This document shows positions 8,092 through 15,525 of a stretch of 23,235 nt of DNA, in pieces. This DNA is from a virus, in the IMG/VR virus record IMGVR_UViG_3300023178_002147, positions 1-23,235 of that record; one strand, 5' to 3'. The notes under the pieces are model-generated. The model did not search any database. It was not told the origin of the DNA and saw nothing but the letters and a program-made list of their open reading frames with translations. Position numbers and translations under genes: made by a program. How positions within the stretch are numbered: the stretch's first letter is position 1; the number at the start of each line of letters is the position of its first letter.

Positions 8092-9169
8092 TTGTCATCT
8101 CAACATCATCAATACCTAATTCAGCTTTTGAATATTTAAGTATTACTTTATCACATATTAGTTCGTAACAATGTTGTTTAAACTCTTCATCCTCTAACTT
8201 TTCAGACCAATCTTTAGATTGAAACTTAATCTCTTCACCATTATGGTCTTTCATAGTATACCAAGCACCACCAACTTTGGCAATATTGTGCTCTTTGAGA
8301 ACTTGTAGCCAACTACCCTCATCATCTATACCACTTTCAAAGTAGAGTGGAAACTCTGCTTTTCTAAGTGGAGGACCCAAACGATTCTTAATTACTTGTG
8401 CCAGAATAGTCATACCAATAACATTCTTTTTAGAATCTTTTATCTGTCCTTTATTCTTTAGACGAATACGAGTCGATGCGTGAAATGGAAGAGCTTTACC
8501 ACCTGATGTAGTCCACGGGTCTCCAAACATTACACCGAGCTTTTGTCTGAGTTGATTTGTAAAAACTAATCCGATTCTCTGTCTTCCAATCATCTGAGTA
8601 ATCTTTCTCATAGCTTTACTAATCACAATAGCCTTTGAAGTAGCCCAACCATCTTTGTCGTAGTCTGCGTTTAACTCAACTTTAGTTGTGGCAGCTGCCA
8701 ATGAATCTACTAAGATAGTTACTAACCTATCTTTATCTGATTCACGAACTTTAGTAACAATCTCTTCGATAGCTTCGAATATATCTTCTACTGTTTCTAA
8801 GTGTAAGTATAACATCTTATTTATATCTACACCTATGACACCTAAGAAATCTTCACTAACAGCAGTTTCAGTATCTATATAAACTGCGACACCACCTTTT
8901 TTCTGAGTCTCTGCTAGTAGATGAGCACCGATTAGAGATTTACCACTACTTTCTAAACCATTGAGTTCTGTGATTCTACCAACTGCAATACCACCATTAG
9001 GGCGATTAGAAATAGCCAAATCCAACATAGTTGAACCTGTTGAAACAAATTCCTTAACATCTGTGGGTGTACTGTCTGTACCATCTAAGAAGTAAGCAAC
9101 TTTGTAATCTTTGAATTTCTTATTTAGAGAGTCGGCTAGAACCCCAGCTAAATCATCTTTAACTGACAT
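8072..9169 (-). CDS. RecA/UvsX-like recombinase
   Basis: ATP-dependent strand-exchange protein for recombination-dependent replication and repair. The 365 residues are close to T4 UvsX (391) and RecA (about 350). Walker A is GLESSGKS (71-78). The next strand, VAVYIDTET, carries the expected Glu, Walker B is TILVDSLAA (D155), and the DNA-binding loop region reads FTNQLRQKLGVMFGDPWTTS followed by GGKALPFHAS, closely matching RecA. The ATG has TTAGGAGA about 7 bases upstream. It follows the gp32-like gene, with a hairpin terminator in between that leaves no space for a separate promoter. It therefore probably depends on read-through. It overlaps the 5' nuclease gene at its 3' end. Confidence 0.93.
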   Translation of the reverse strand: MSVKDDLAGVLADSLNKKFKDYKVAYFLDGTDSTPTDVKEFVSTGSTMLDLAISNRPNGGIAVGRITELNGLESSGKSLIGAHLLAETQKKGGVAVYIDTETAVSEDFLGVIGVDINKMLYLHLETVEDIFEAIEEIVTKVRESDKDRLVTILVDSLAAATTKVELNADYDKDGWATSKAIVISKAMRKITQMIGRQRIGLVFTNQLRQKLGVMFGDPWTTSGGKALPFHASTRIRLKNKGQIKDSKKNVIGMTILAQVIKNRLGPPLRKAEFPLYFESGIDDEGSWLQVLKEHNIAKVGGAWYTMKDHNGEEIKFQSKDWSEKLEDEEFKQHCYELICDKVILKYSKAELGIDDVEMTNEVVGE

Positions 9170-9187
9170 ATATTTCTCCTAATTAAA

Positions 9188-9209
9188 AGTGGGGGCAAAA
9201 GCCCCCACT
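9188..9209 (-). terminator. Hairpin terminator (probably leaky) between the SSB and RecA genes
   Basis: A perfect stem of 8-9 bp, GTGGGGGC / GCCCCCAC, with a 4-base loop lies about 10 bases after the gp32-like stop. On the minus strand it is followed by TTTTAATT, a short U tract. Only about 18 bases separate it from the recA-like start, and these hold the ribosome site. It could reduce downstream transcription or protect the 3' end of the SSB message. Confidence 0.8.
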
Positions 9210-9217
9210 AACTTTAT

Positions 9218-9976
9218 TTACTTATTGAACAACTCATCGAAAGCAGCGCTGGCATCTTCAACTTTAGCCGAATCAGCAACAACTGCCGAAACTGGCTTTT
9301 CAGTTTCTTCATCACTACTATCATCAGAACTTGGATTCAACCACTCATTAAGAACATCTGTTAGTTCCTCATAAGATAGTTCCTGATATAGTTCAGTAAT
9401 ATCTTTCTGATTTTCTAACAAAGCCTCTAATTGAGCTTTATCTTCTGTGATAGGAGTTTGGTTTGGCTTTACACGAATTGAAGTAGATGGAAAAGATTTT
9501 CCTGTCTCTTCAGCTGTTTTGAACTCTACAGAAACATCACGACCATTGACAGCATCTGTGATATCACCATAGTCTGGATCTGCAATTACAGAAAGTAATT
9601 CCTGATAAACAGTCTTACCAAAACCCCAAAAACGAACACCTTGAGTTTCTTCACCTCTAACAATGATAGGAGCAAAAGTTCTCATCTTTGACTCTAACTT
9701 ACGAGCCATCTGATACTCTTCTCTGTTACCACTTGTTTTAAGTTTTTGAGCAAACTCTTCAATTGGGTCTGGACGACCAAAAGTGATTGGTGACAAATAG
9801 GTTTTGTTATTCAAACCAAAATGAAAGAACAATTCAATAAAAGGATTATCCTTATTGTGTTTGTAAGGCAATACTCTTATGATTTGTTTTCCTGGTTGAG
9901 GTTTCCATAGGTTTGAAGTCCTATTGTTTGTTGTTTGAAGCTGATTAAGACGCTTACGAATAGAATTAATATCCAT
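9218..9976 (-). CDS. Single-stranded DNA-binding protein, T4 gp32-like
   Basis: Coats single-stranded DNA at the fork and coordinates helicase, polymerase and recombinase. The 252-residue protein has a basic N-terminus (SIRKRLNQLQTTNNRTSN), the gp32-type segment LWKPQPGKQIIRVLPYKHNK, then PFIELFFHFGLNNKTYLSP, and a central OB-fold region. The C-terminal tail is acidic (SSDDSSDEETEKP, residues about 216-228, ending FDELFNK), as in T4 gp32, where the tail binds partner proteins. The zinc-binding Cys/His set of T4 gp32 is not seen. The ATG has AAGGAGAATAAAAA upstream. The leader between this gene and the 133-residue gene has two hairpins and may control translation, as known for T4 gene 32. A terminator follows the gene. 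Confidence 0.88.
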   Translation of the reverse strand: MDINSIRKRLNQLQTTNNRTSNLWKPQPGKQIIRVLPYKHNKDNPFIELFFHFGLNNKTYLSPITFGRPDPIEEFAQKLKTSGNREEYQMARKLESKMRTFAPIIVRGEETQGVRFWGFGKTVYQELLSVIADPDYGDITDAVNGRDVSVEFKTAEETGKSFPSTSIRVKPNQTPITEDKAQLEALLENQKDITELYQELSYEELTDVLNEWLNPSSDDSSDEETEKPVSAVVADSAKVEDASAAFDELFNK

Positions 9977-9984
9977 TTTTTATT

Positions 9985-10063
9985 CTCCTTATTAGTTAAT
10001 TTGCATTTGTTAGTTACCATAGTAACCATTTGATAATAAGTATCTGACACTTTTGCCAAATAC
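9985..10063 (-). promoter_or_regulatory. Structured leader of the SSB gene, possible translational operator
   Basis: Reading the minus strand: hairpin 1 is GTATTTGGC / GTCAGATAC (10063-10040, 9 bp with two G-U pairs, 6-base loop). Hairpin 2 is TGGTTAC / GTAACTA (10028-10011, 7 bp, 4-base loop). The linker CTTATTA (10040-10034) is fully complementary to TAATAAG (9994-9988), which includes the first part of the Shine-Dalgarno AAGGAG (9990-9985). A closed form masking the ribosome site is thus possible. T4 gene 32 is autoregulated through a folded leader; the same role here is inferred. Confidence 0.45.
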
Positions 10064-10072
10064 AATTTTATT

Positions 10073-10474
10073 TTATTTTTTTGTATCAACAATCTTATAT
10101 ATTTTAGTAGGTATTTTGTTTAATCCATTTTCATTTGTTAACAACAAGCTATTCTGATAATCTCCCCACGGTATAGGAAATCTCTTATCCAACACGCCAT
10201 TATTCAAACTTCTTATAACTTCGTTTAATGCGTTGATTGTATACAATGTGTTACTCTGTTTCTTTCTATGTAATGATATGGTGTTTGGAATGTCTTCGGG
10301 ATGATTTTCTTCATCGTATTCTACATTGTAAGTACATATCAATTGATTTCTTTCTTTTAGATTCTGAAATACATATATCTTCTCATACAGAATATCATTA
10401 CATAGCTCTATTAATTCTAATATATCGTCAAGTTTATCAACTTGAGTGAATGTGCAAAGCAGTTGAGTTTTCAT
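10073..10474 (-). CDS. Conserved-looking phage protein of unknown function (133 aa)
   Basis: A 133-residue soluble protein starting MKTQLLCTFTQVDKLDDILE. The N-terminal half looks like an alpha/beta domain: MKTQLLCTFT strand, a helix, then KIYVFQNLKERNQLICTYNV. The C-terminal half contains NTLYTINALNEVIRSLNNG and FPIPWGDYQNSLLL. There is no signal peptide, membrane segment or known catalytic motif. It starts 2 bases after the stop of the 700-residue gene and lies just upstream of the gp32-like gene, so it probably shares their transcript. Its position suggests a role in replication or gene control, but no function can be assigned. Regular codon structure, tight packing and a Shine-Dalgarno-like AAAGG support it as a real gene. 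Confidence 0.8.
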   Translation of the reverse strand: MKTQLLCTFTQVDKLDDILELIELCNDILYEKIYVFQNLKERNQLICTYNVEYDEENHPEDIPNTISLHRKKQSNTLYTINALNEVIRSLNNGVLDKRFPIPWGDYQNSLLLTNENGLNKIPTKIYKIVDTKK

Positions 10475-10475
10475 A

Positions 10476-12578
10476 TTAACCTTTAATTTCTGGCTTCTTC
10501 GCTTTAATTTCAGATGGATTTCTGTTAGTAGGAGTAGCTGTTACACATCCTTTCTTTGTTTTAGAGAAACCATAACCTGGATCATCTTTAAAGTTCATAT
10601 AACAAGGCTTCTTAATACCATCGATTTCTTCTGAATATGCTTTTCCAGGTTTACCATCTTTCAATCCTATTTTTTGATTACTGTTTCCGAACTTGGTATA
10701 CTCTAAATCATTGTTATTCACTGCTTGCATCATTTTCATCTCTCGTAAATACTGTTTAATAGATTCTTTATATCTTTCTTTTTCTTTATCATCCATACAA
10801 TTACCAGCACCTTTAGCTAAAAACTTTTTATAGAGAGTCTCACCTCTACTCTCAGCATAAGATTCAATATTTTGTGCTTCTTCTTCTGATATTATATTAT
10901 TTTCTAGAGCCCAATTTTTAGTGTCATCGTATTCATCTCTTCTTTCTTTATTTTTTTCATCCGAAGGTGGGTAATCTGGAGGATCTCTATCCTCTGGATA
11001 AAGTGTATAGTAACCATCAAGTAGAGAATTTAACCTTCTTCTTGTTTCCTTACCTTTGTAAACAGTAAGTCTTACTTTATCATCGCTCATTCCTGCACCA
11101 CCACCTTTGTATTTAACACTTTCACCGCCGACAAATTCTAAAGCTACATTTAGATACTTCAAACTTTCGCTTAACTCATCGGCATCATCTAATCCTAAAT
11201 CAGATGTATCTATTGCATTAACAATTATAATATCTGATATTTTAAATGTTTCGCTTGATGGCGCATATACTGAATTTCCTTGACTTAATTTTTCCAACAT
11301 AACCTTTACTTCTGCAAAATCTGCTACGGAATCTTTAAAATCAACACTACTAGCCATATCGACTAAAAGTTGATTCAGTAGTTCATTATATTCTTCCCTA
11401 TCTTTTTCATTACCTTCGGGATCTTTTATTTTCTTCAGTTTTTGTAAAGTGTCAAATACCTTTTTATTTTCAGGTTTATTTTCAGCACCTGCTTTTGACA
11501 GTAAGTATCCAAACCTTTCTTCTGTAACATTAATTATATTTAATGCAGTTTCTCTTCTATCTTCAGGTGATTGCACAGGTCCATAATCAACATATTCAAA
11601 ATCTTCAGAGTTTGCTAAATCATCTATTTGATCATTATATCTAGCTATTTGTCTGCTAATGACGCTAGCTCTTTTCTGTACTTCTTCTTCAGTCATATTA
11701 GGATTATTTTTCCTTACGGCCTTCAGTAGAACATCGTTATCAGGTTGTTTTATTTTTTTCATAGGTTTACCATTAAATTTAATTGAACCATCACTTTGCT
11801 TTTCTATCTTAGCAGTTTTTCTTTTATCTGTTAACTTGTTAGGAACTAAAACTTTTTTACCGACAGCGCCCTCAGAAGATCCTCCAACGAAAACATCATA
11901 TTTTGTTTCCAAATTATTCACCCAATTTTGAAAGGCTGGTGTTTTTACGCTAGTTTTTGTTTGTCCAGGTGGTGGAAATAAACTAACTTTATTTCTAGAA
12001 GGATACCACACTTTTGGTTCGTTGATAGCCAAGTATATTTCAGTTCTACCACTTTCTGTACTTATGAATTTTAAATAATTTTGTGCTAACTCTAGCTCTT
12101 CAGAAGTTAAATCCTCACCTCTAAACATTTTTTCTATTGTGGTAGAAAGATTTTTCTTTATTTCTTTAGTTAGATGTGGTGGATTATCAGGTGCATTTTC
12201 TAATTGTCCATTTACATTTACCATTCTACTTTTTATCATTTTTTCCGGCACCGGAGAAAATGTATCTTCTTTTTCTTCTTCATCTTCTCCTGATTTTACT
12301 TTCTCTATTTCGTCATCAGAAGCATTTTTTGTAACTAAGTCTTGTTTGTCTGGATTATGTTTCTGAACAACATATGTATTTCCACTCTTTTTGTTTTTAA
12401 CAATATCATCTTCATTTACAATGTTATTTAGAAACTCAGCTCTGGCTTCTGAAGCCCATCCAAAATCTACTAATACAGATTCTAACTTCAGTAATTTAGA
12501 TTTACTACTAACATCTGGTTTCCCGTCTGATGTTCTGTAAGCCCACTCTACTAATATTTTATTTAAGTCTGTAATCAT
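10476..12578 (-). CDS. Large charged phage protein of unknown function (700 aa)
   Basis: A 700-residue protein without a recognised enzyme motif. It starts MITDLNKILVEWAYRTSDGK; a short N-terminal module with the pattern EW-YR-DG-P followed by two helices occupies about the first 55 residues. A very acidic/lysine stretch follows (about 86-107, SGEDEEEKED). The rest is hydrophilic, rich in Lys, Glu, Asp and Asn, with predicted helices, and includes GGGAGMSDDKVRLTVYKGKE and, near the end, PCYMNFKDDPGYGFSKTKKG. No signal peptide or membrane segment is visible. The start overlaps the polymerase-like gene by 4 bases (ATGA) with GGAGAAG upstream, indicating coupled translation. The size and modular composition would suit a virion or ejected internal protein, but its neighbours are replication genes. 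Function is not assigned. Confidence 0.8.
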   Translation of the reverse strand: MITDLNKILVEWAYRTSDGKPDVSSKSKLLKLESVLVDFGWASEARAEFLNNIVNEDDIVKNKKSGNTYVVQKHNPDKQDLVTKNASDDEIEKVKSGEDEEEKEDTFSPVPEKMIKSRMVNVNGQLENAPDNPPHLTKEIKKNLSTTIEKMFRGEDLTSEELELAQNYLKFISTESGRTEIYLAINEPKVWYPSRNKVSLFPPPGQTKTSVKTPAFQNWVNNLETKYDVFVGGSSEGAVGKKVLVPNKLTDKRKTAKIEKQSDGSIKFNGKPMKKIKQPDNDVLLKAVRKNNPNMTEEEVQKRASVISRQIARYNDQIDDLANSEDFEYVDYGPVQSPEDRRETALNIINVTEERFGYLLSKAGAENKPENKKVFDTLQKLKKIKDPEGNEKDREEYNELLNQLLVDMASSVDFKDSVADFAEVKVMLEKLSQGNSVYAPSSETFKISDIIIVNAIDTSDLGLDDADELSESLKYLNVALEFVGGESVKYKGGGAGMSDDKVRLTVYKGKETRRRLNSLLDGYYTLYPEDRDPPDYPPSDEKNKERRDEYDDTKNWALENNIISEEEAQNIESYAESRGETLYKKFLAKGAGNCMDDKEKERYKESIKQYLREMKMMQAVNNNDLEYTKFGNSNQKIGLKDGKPGKAYSEEIDGIKKPCYMNFKDDPGYGFSKTKKGCVTATPTNRNPSEIKAKKPEIKG

Positions 12579-13879
12579 TCAAACTTCTCCGTAATATCCC
12601 TCATTGTATGATAATCAGATCCTTTTGATACTTTAACAGGATACTTTTTATTTTGTTCTATTACTTTCTTTACCATTTTTACAAATTTCAATCCATCGTC
12701 TATATGAAAGTCAAATAAAAATGAATCATAGTTATACAATACTAATTTACTATTAAAATTCTGAATTTTAGGTAAAAGTTTGCTTAACATTTTCATATTA
12801 TTTTCTGTTTCCATTAACTGAATAAGATAGTTAAATACCTTATTTTTGTTCATATCAGACAGATTCTTCCTATATATTCTCTTACTATAAATATCAGATT
12901 CTATGAAATTATTGGATTTATATCGCTTCCAAACATCATCAATATATACTTGAACTTTAGCAAAAAATGGATTGGTTTTTATTACTTCATCGGGTATGTG
13001 TCCATACAAATACTGAAATGAAAGTCCTTTAGCTTCATCATAACTTGTATTATACAGTTTAGCCATATGTTTGTGAACAGAACCTTTTGGAAATTTGTAG
13101 TCAACCACATCCCCAATTAGACGAAGATGATAAGCGTCATAGTCCATCTCTACTAACATTCCCTTTTCACCAAACCTACTAATGAATTGCTTTCTACTGC
13201 CATCCTTTTTGTTAAGAGCAGCAAAGTTCAAACCACCGAATCTATTTGATGGGCGGCCTGTAGCTGTGTAAGGATTGTATTCTGAATATACCATACCATT
13301 GGTTGTCTGTAGCCCATTACTCTCTATAGTTTGTAGTGACTCCAAAACATCTTCGTTATATATTTTGAACACAGAATCATTTTCTTTACGACCAGCAAAT
13401 ATAGATAGTTTTATTTTTTCAACCATTTTTCTACACCACTCTAAATGTTTCATAAGTGGTATCACACAGTTTATATTTGACTTTTTGTAGTATTGTCTGG
13501 CAAAAAACTCGTGAGAATTTGTTGTTACTCCTTCTAAATCTATAGTATCATTTTGTTCTAAATAGTATCTCATATTAACATCAGATACATTTTTCCAATC
13601 AAAGAATGATAATAACTTTTTCTTATCATATGTAAATACTGTTTTAGAAGTCCAAATATTTTCTAATTTAAGAGAACTTAGATTTAAAGCATCCGCATGC
13701 CTAAATGGTAGAATAAACTCTTTACTGTTTTCCGATATAGTCTTTACAAAAAGTAAACAAAGGTTTGTATCTTTGGGATGCTTATTGAAATCACATTCTA
13801 TTGGAATAACTATAGAATCAAACTCTGAAAAGGATTTAGCGAATGATTCAAACTCTTTATCTGTTTCAACTACTACCAA
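12575..13879 (-). CDS. Short divergent family A DNA polymerase-like protein
   Basis: A 434-residue protein with the motif order of PolA-type enzymes but much shorter than the roughly 605-residue Klenow region. Residues 20-115 resemble a degraded 3'-5' exonuclease fold: IPIECD near 26, TVFTYDKKKLLSFF near 80, then VSDVNMRYYLEQND. The polymerase part has TGR (207-209), motif A VEMDYDAYHLRL with the catalytic Asp (D246), motif B AKGLSFQYLYG with the K-x3-F-x3-Y-G pattern intact (K284, F288, Y292, G293), and motif C YNYDS with the second catalytic Asp (D385). Differences are His at the usual Glu after motif A (H251), Tyr in place of the motif B Arg, and Ser after the motif C Asp. The exonuclease acidic residues look mostly lost. 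The likely start is TTG, overlapping the thyX stop by 7 bases with GGAG upstream. It may be a specialised or weakly active polymerase. Confidence 0.78.
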   Translation of the reverse strand: MVVVETDKEFESFAKSFSEFDSIVIPIECDFNKHPKDTNLCLLFVKTISENSKEFILPFRHADALNLSSLKLENIWTSKTVFTYDKKKLLSFFDWKNVSDVNMRYYLEQNDTIDLEGVTTNSHEFFARQYYKKSNINCVIPLMKHLEWCRKMVEKIKLSIFAGRKENDSVFKIYNEDVLESLQTIESNGLQTTNGMVYSEYNPYTATGRPSNRFGGLNFAALNKKDGSRKQFISRFGEKGMLVEMDYDAYHLRLIGDVVDYKFPKGSVHKHMAKLYNTSYDEAKGLSFQYLYGHIPDEVIKTNPFFAKVQVYIDDVWKRYKSNNFIESDIYSKRIYRKNLSDMNKNKVFNYLIQLMETENNMKMLSKLLPKIQNFNSKLVLYNYDSFLFDFHIDDGLKFVKMVKKVIEQNKKYPVKVSKGSDYHTMRDITEKFE

Positions 13880-14565
13880 TTGTGCGCTTCACTCCATAGT
13901 TCTGTTGTTTTAGGATACACTTCTTTCATCTGTTCTAACAGTACCTTAGCATATTCTTGTATCTCCCATTGAGATGTCTTTTCATTTCTTAATTCTATGA
14001 AGTTCATAATTGCTTGAAACGATGCTGTCCAATATACTTCGGTATATTGATTCAATGGAAGTATTGCTCTTGCTTGTTCTTTACCAACTCCCATCTGTAA
14101 TAGATATTTGTATTGTTCTTTTGCGTGAAACACAGCCATATCCCAATGATGTTTTGCAGAACTCTGATTCTCAACTGCTCCCTCTGTTGCTTGTTTGTTA
14201 TCTTCTGATTGTTGTCTAAAAACTTCTGGTGTATAAAAGTCTTCAACTACAACATACCTACCACTAATCTCATTCCAAGCGTGATCTTTAGTAGAAGAGT
14301 TAGATGTTGTCTCTATTCCAACCACGTGTTTATACCATTGTCTCATAACAAACTCAGGAGCTTTTATATGGAACTGAACTTGTAAATGTCTGAATGGAGA
14401 ATAGTGTTTATATTTTGCTAAATAACGAACTAATCTTTCGTCTGATTTATCAAATTTTGTTTTTCTTTTTCCGAATGATACTCTAGCAGAATTGACGACA
14501 GTCAAATCGTTACCTAACGAATCGACAACCTCAATAAAGCCTTTATCTAAAACTTTACTTTTCAT
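13873..14565 (-). CDS. thyX: FAD-dependent thymidylate synthase ThyX
   Basis: Makes dTMP from dUMP with methylenetetrahydrofolate, FAD and NADPH, supplying thymidine nucleotides for phage DNA. The 230 residues carry family hallmarks: VNSARVSF near 24, HYSPFRH (54-60), FVMRQWYKH (73-80), WNEISGRY (97-104), and the C-terminal ARAILPLNQYTEVYW followed by a helix ending in ELR. The usual RHR-x7-S signature is altered: the RHR position reads KHV and about 12 extra residues (TTSNSSTKDHAW region) lie before the ISGRY Ser (S101). AAGGG lies upstream of the ATG. It overlaps the polymerase-like gene by 7 bases. No folate reductase is in the window. It works together with the ribonucleotide reductase further along. 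Confidence 0.92.
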   Translation of the reverse strand: MKSKVLDKGFIEVVDSLGNDLTVVNSARVSFGKRKTKFDKSDERLVRYLAKYKHYSPFRHLQVQFHIKAPEFVMRQWYKHVVGIETTSNSSTKDHAWNEISGRYVVVEDFYTPEVFRQQSEDNKQATEGAVENQSSAKHHWDMAVFHAKEQYKYLLQMGVGKEQARAILPLNQYTEVYWTASFQAIMNFIELRNEKTSQWEIQEYAKVLLEQMKEVYPKTTELWSEAHNW

Positions 14566-14616
14566 ATATAACCCTTATTTGTATATAAATATTAGAGACT
14601 AATCTCAAAATGTAAA

Positions 14617-15516
14617 TTAATATCCACTAGCGCCACCTGCTCCGCCAGTCATTACTCCTGGTGGAGGACCTGTTGGTGCACTTTGTTGTTGTGTTTGAGT
14701 CTGTGTTTGAGTCTGTGTTTGCGTTTGAGTTTGTGTTTGTTGTTGTGTTTGTTCTTGTGGAATGTAAGAACTTAACCTTTTTTCAACTTCCTCTTTTGGT
14801 GACAAAACTTCAACAGCCCTAAAGTATTGAAGTGGACTGTTAAACAAACCTCTGATATTTGGCCATTCATCGGTAGCTAATTCTATAGACCTATTATTAG
14901 CAAACTGAACTTGTTCTAAAATACCTGATATGTACCATCTAAGAGATGTATATTCATACAATGGAGATGTTCCAACCATTTCTGATGCTATCTCAAATGG
15001 TAAAACTTTTTGTTCATTAGCTTTTCTAGCAAAATATCTTACAAAAAAACCTGCTTCGTAATCTTTATCAGTAGGTAGTTTCTTTTCAGATTTCAATACT
15101 ATTGGTTCTTGTATATTTAGAGTATTGTAATACTCTATTAAGTTTTCTTGATTATCTACTGGAAAAATAAGTTCACTAAAAGCATCGTGTTGTGTGTTTG
15201 TCATATAATGTACACTCAAATCTTTTGTGTAGTGTATGTGATATGGCGTTCCCTCTTTTATAAAGATTCTTTTTCTATTTCTAAATTGATTCTTTTCAGT
15301 TCTAAAACCTCTCTCTACTCTCTCTGTTTCTCTTACTATTCCATCAATTATAGGATTAGAAACATAAGCACCTTTACTAACCTTTCTAGAATCATTTAAT
15401 TTTTTCAGTAAAAGATTGTACTCATTAGGTGTGTTACTAGTTTGTATTTCTGCTTGCGCAGTTTGTTGTGCTTCTTGAGTTGTCATATTAGATAAACTTT
15501 CAGCTGAAATAGCCAT
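14617..15516 (-). CDS. Probable virion protein with C-terminal Gln-Thr repeat (299 aa)
   Basis: A 299-residue protein of unknown fold in the structural block, last of the virion-type genes before thyX. The N-terminus (1-30) is rich in Thr, Gln and Ala. The middle (about 35-250) is a mixed alpha/beta region with GTPYHIHYTKDLSVHYMTN and SLRWYISGILEQVQF. The C-terminus has an almost pure Gln-Thr tract (about 254-277) followed by a Pro/Gly tail (SAPTGPPPGVMTGGAGGASGY). There is no signal peptide or membrane segment. The ATG has AGGAG at good spacing and lies 9 bases after the 1337-residue gene, so the two are probably co-translated. A role in the virion is inferred from position and the flexible repeat tail; no family is recognised. 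Confidence 0.75.
   Translation of the reverse strand: MAISAESLSNMTTQEAQQTAQAEIQTSNTPNEYNLLLKKLNDSRKVSKGAYVSNPIIDGIVRETERVERGFRTEKNQFRNRKRIFIKEGTPYHIHYTKDLSVHYMTNTQHDAFSELIFPVDNQENLIEYYNTLNIQEPIVLKSEKKLPTDKDYEAGFFVRYFARKANEQKVLPFEIASEMVGTSPLYEYTSLRWYISGILEQVQFANNRSIELATDEWPNIRGLFNSPLQYFRAVEVLSPKEEVEKRLSSYIPQEQTQQQTQTQTQTQTQTQTQTQQQSAPTGPPPGVMTGGAGGASGY
14683..14755 (-). repeat. In-frame tandem repeat encoding Gln-Thr
   Basis: Two exact 12-base copies of GTGTTTGAGTCT (plus-strand reading, 14691-14702 and 14703-14714) are followed by degenerate copies of the same TG-rich unit. On the coding strand they give alternating Gln and Thr codons. The tract keeps frame and is a likely site of length change by slippage. 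Confidence 0.85.
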
Positions 15517-15525
15517 TACAATCTC

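Noticed and set aside
9877-10092. A 71-codon minus-strand frame across the SSB leader
   Set aside because: Overlaps the start of the SSB gene in another frame, covers the structured leader, has low-complexity product and no ribosome site.
14566-14616. Possible terminator between the 299-residue gene and thyX
   Set aside because: Only a weak 5 bp AT-rich hairpin (ATTAG / CTAAT) without a clean U tract.
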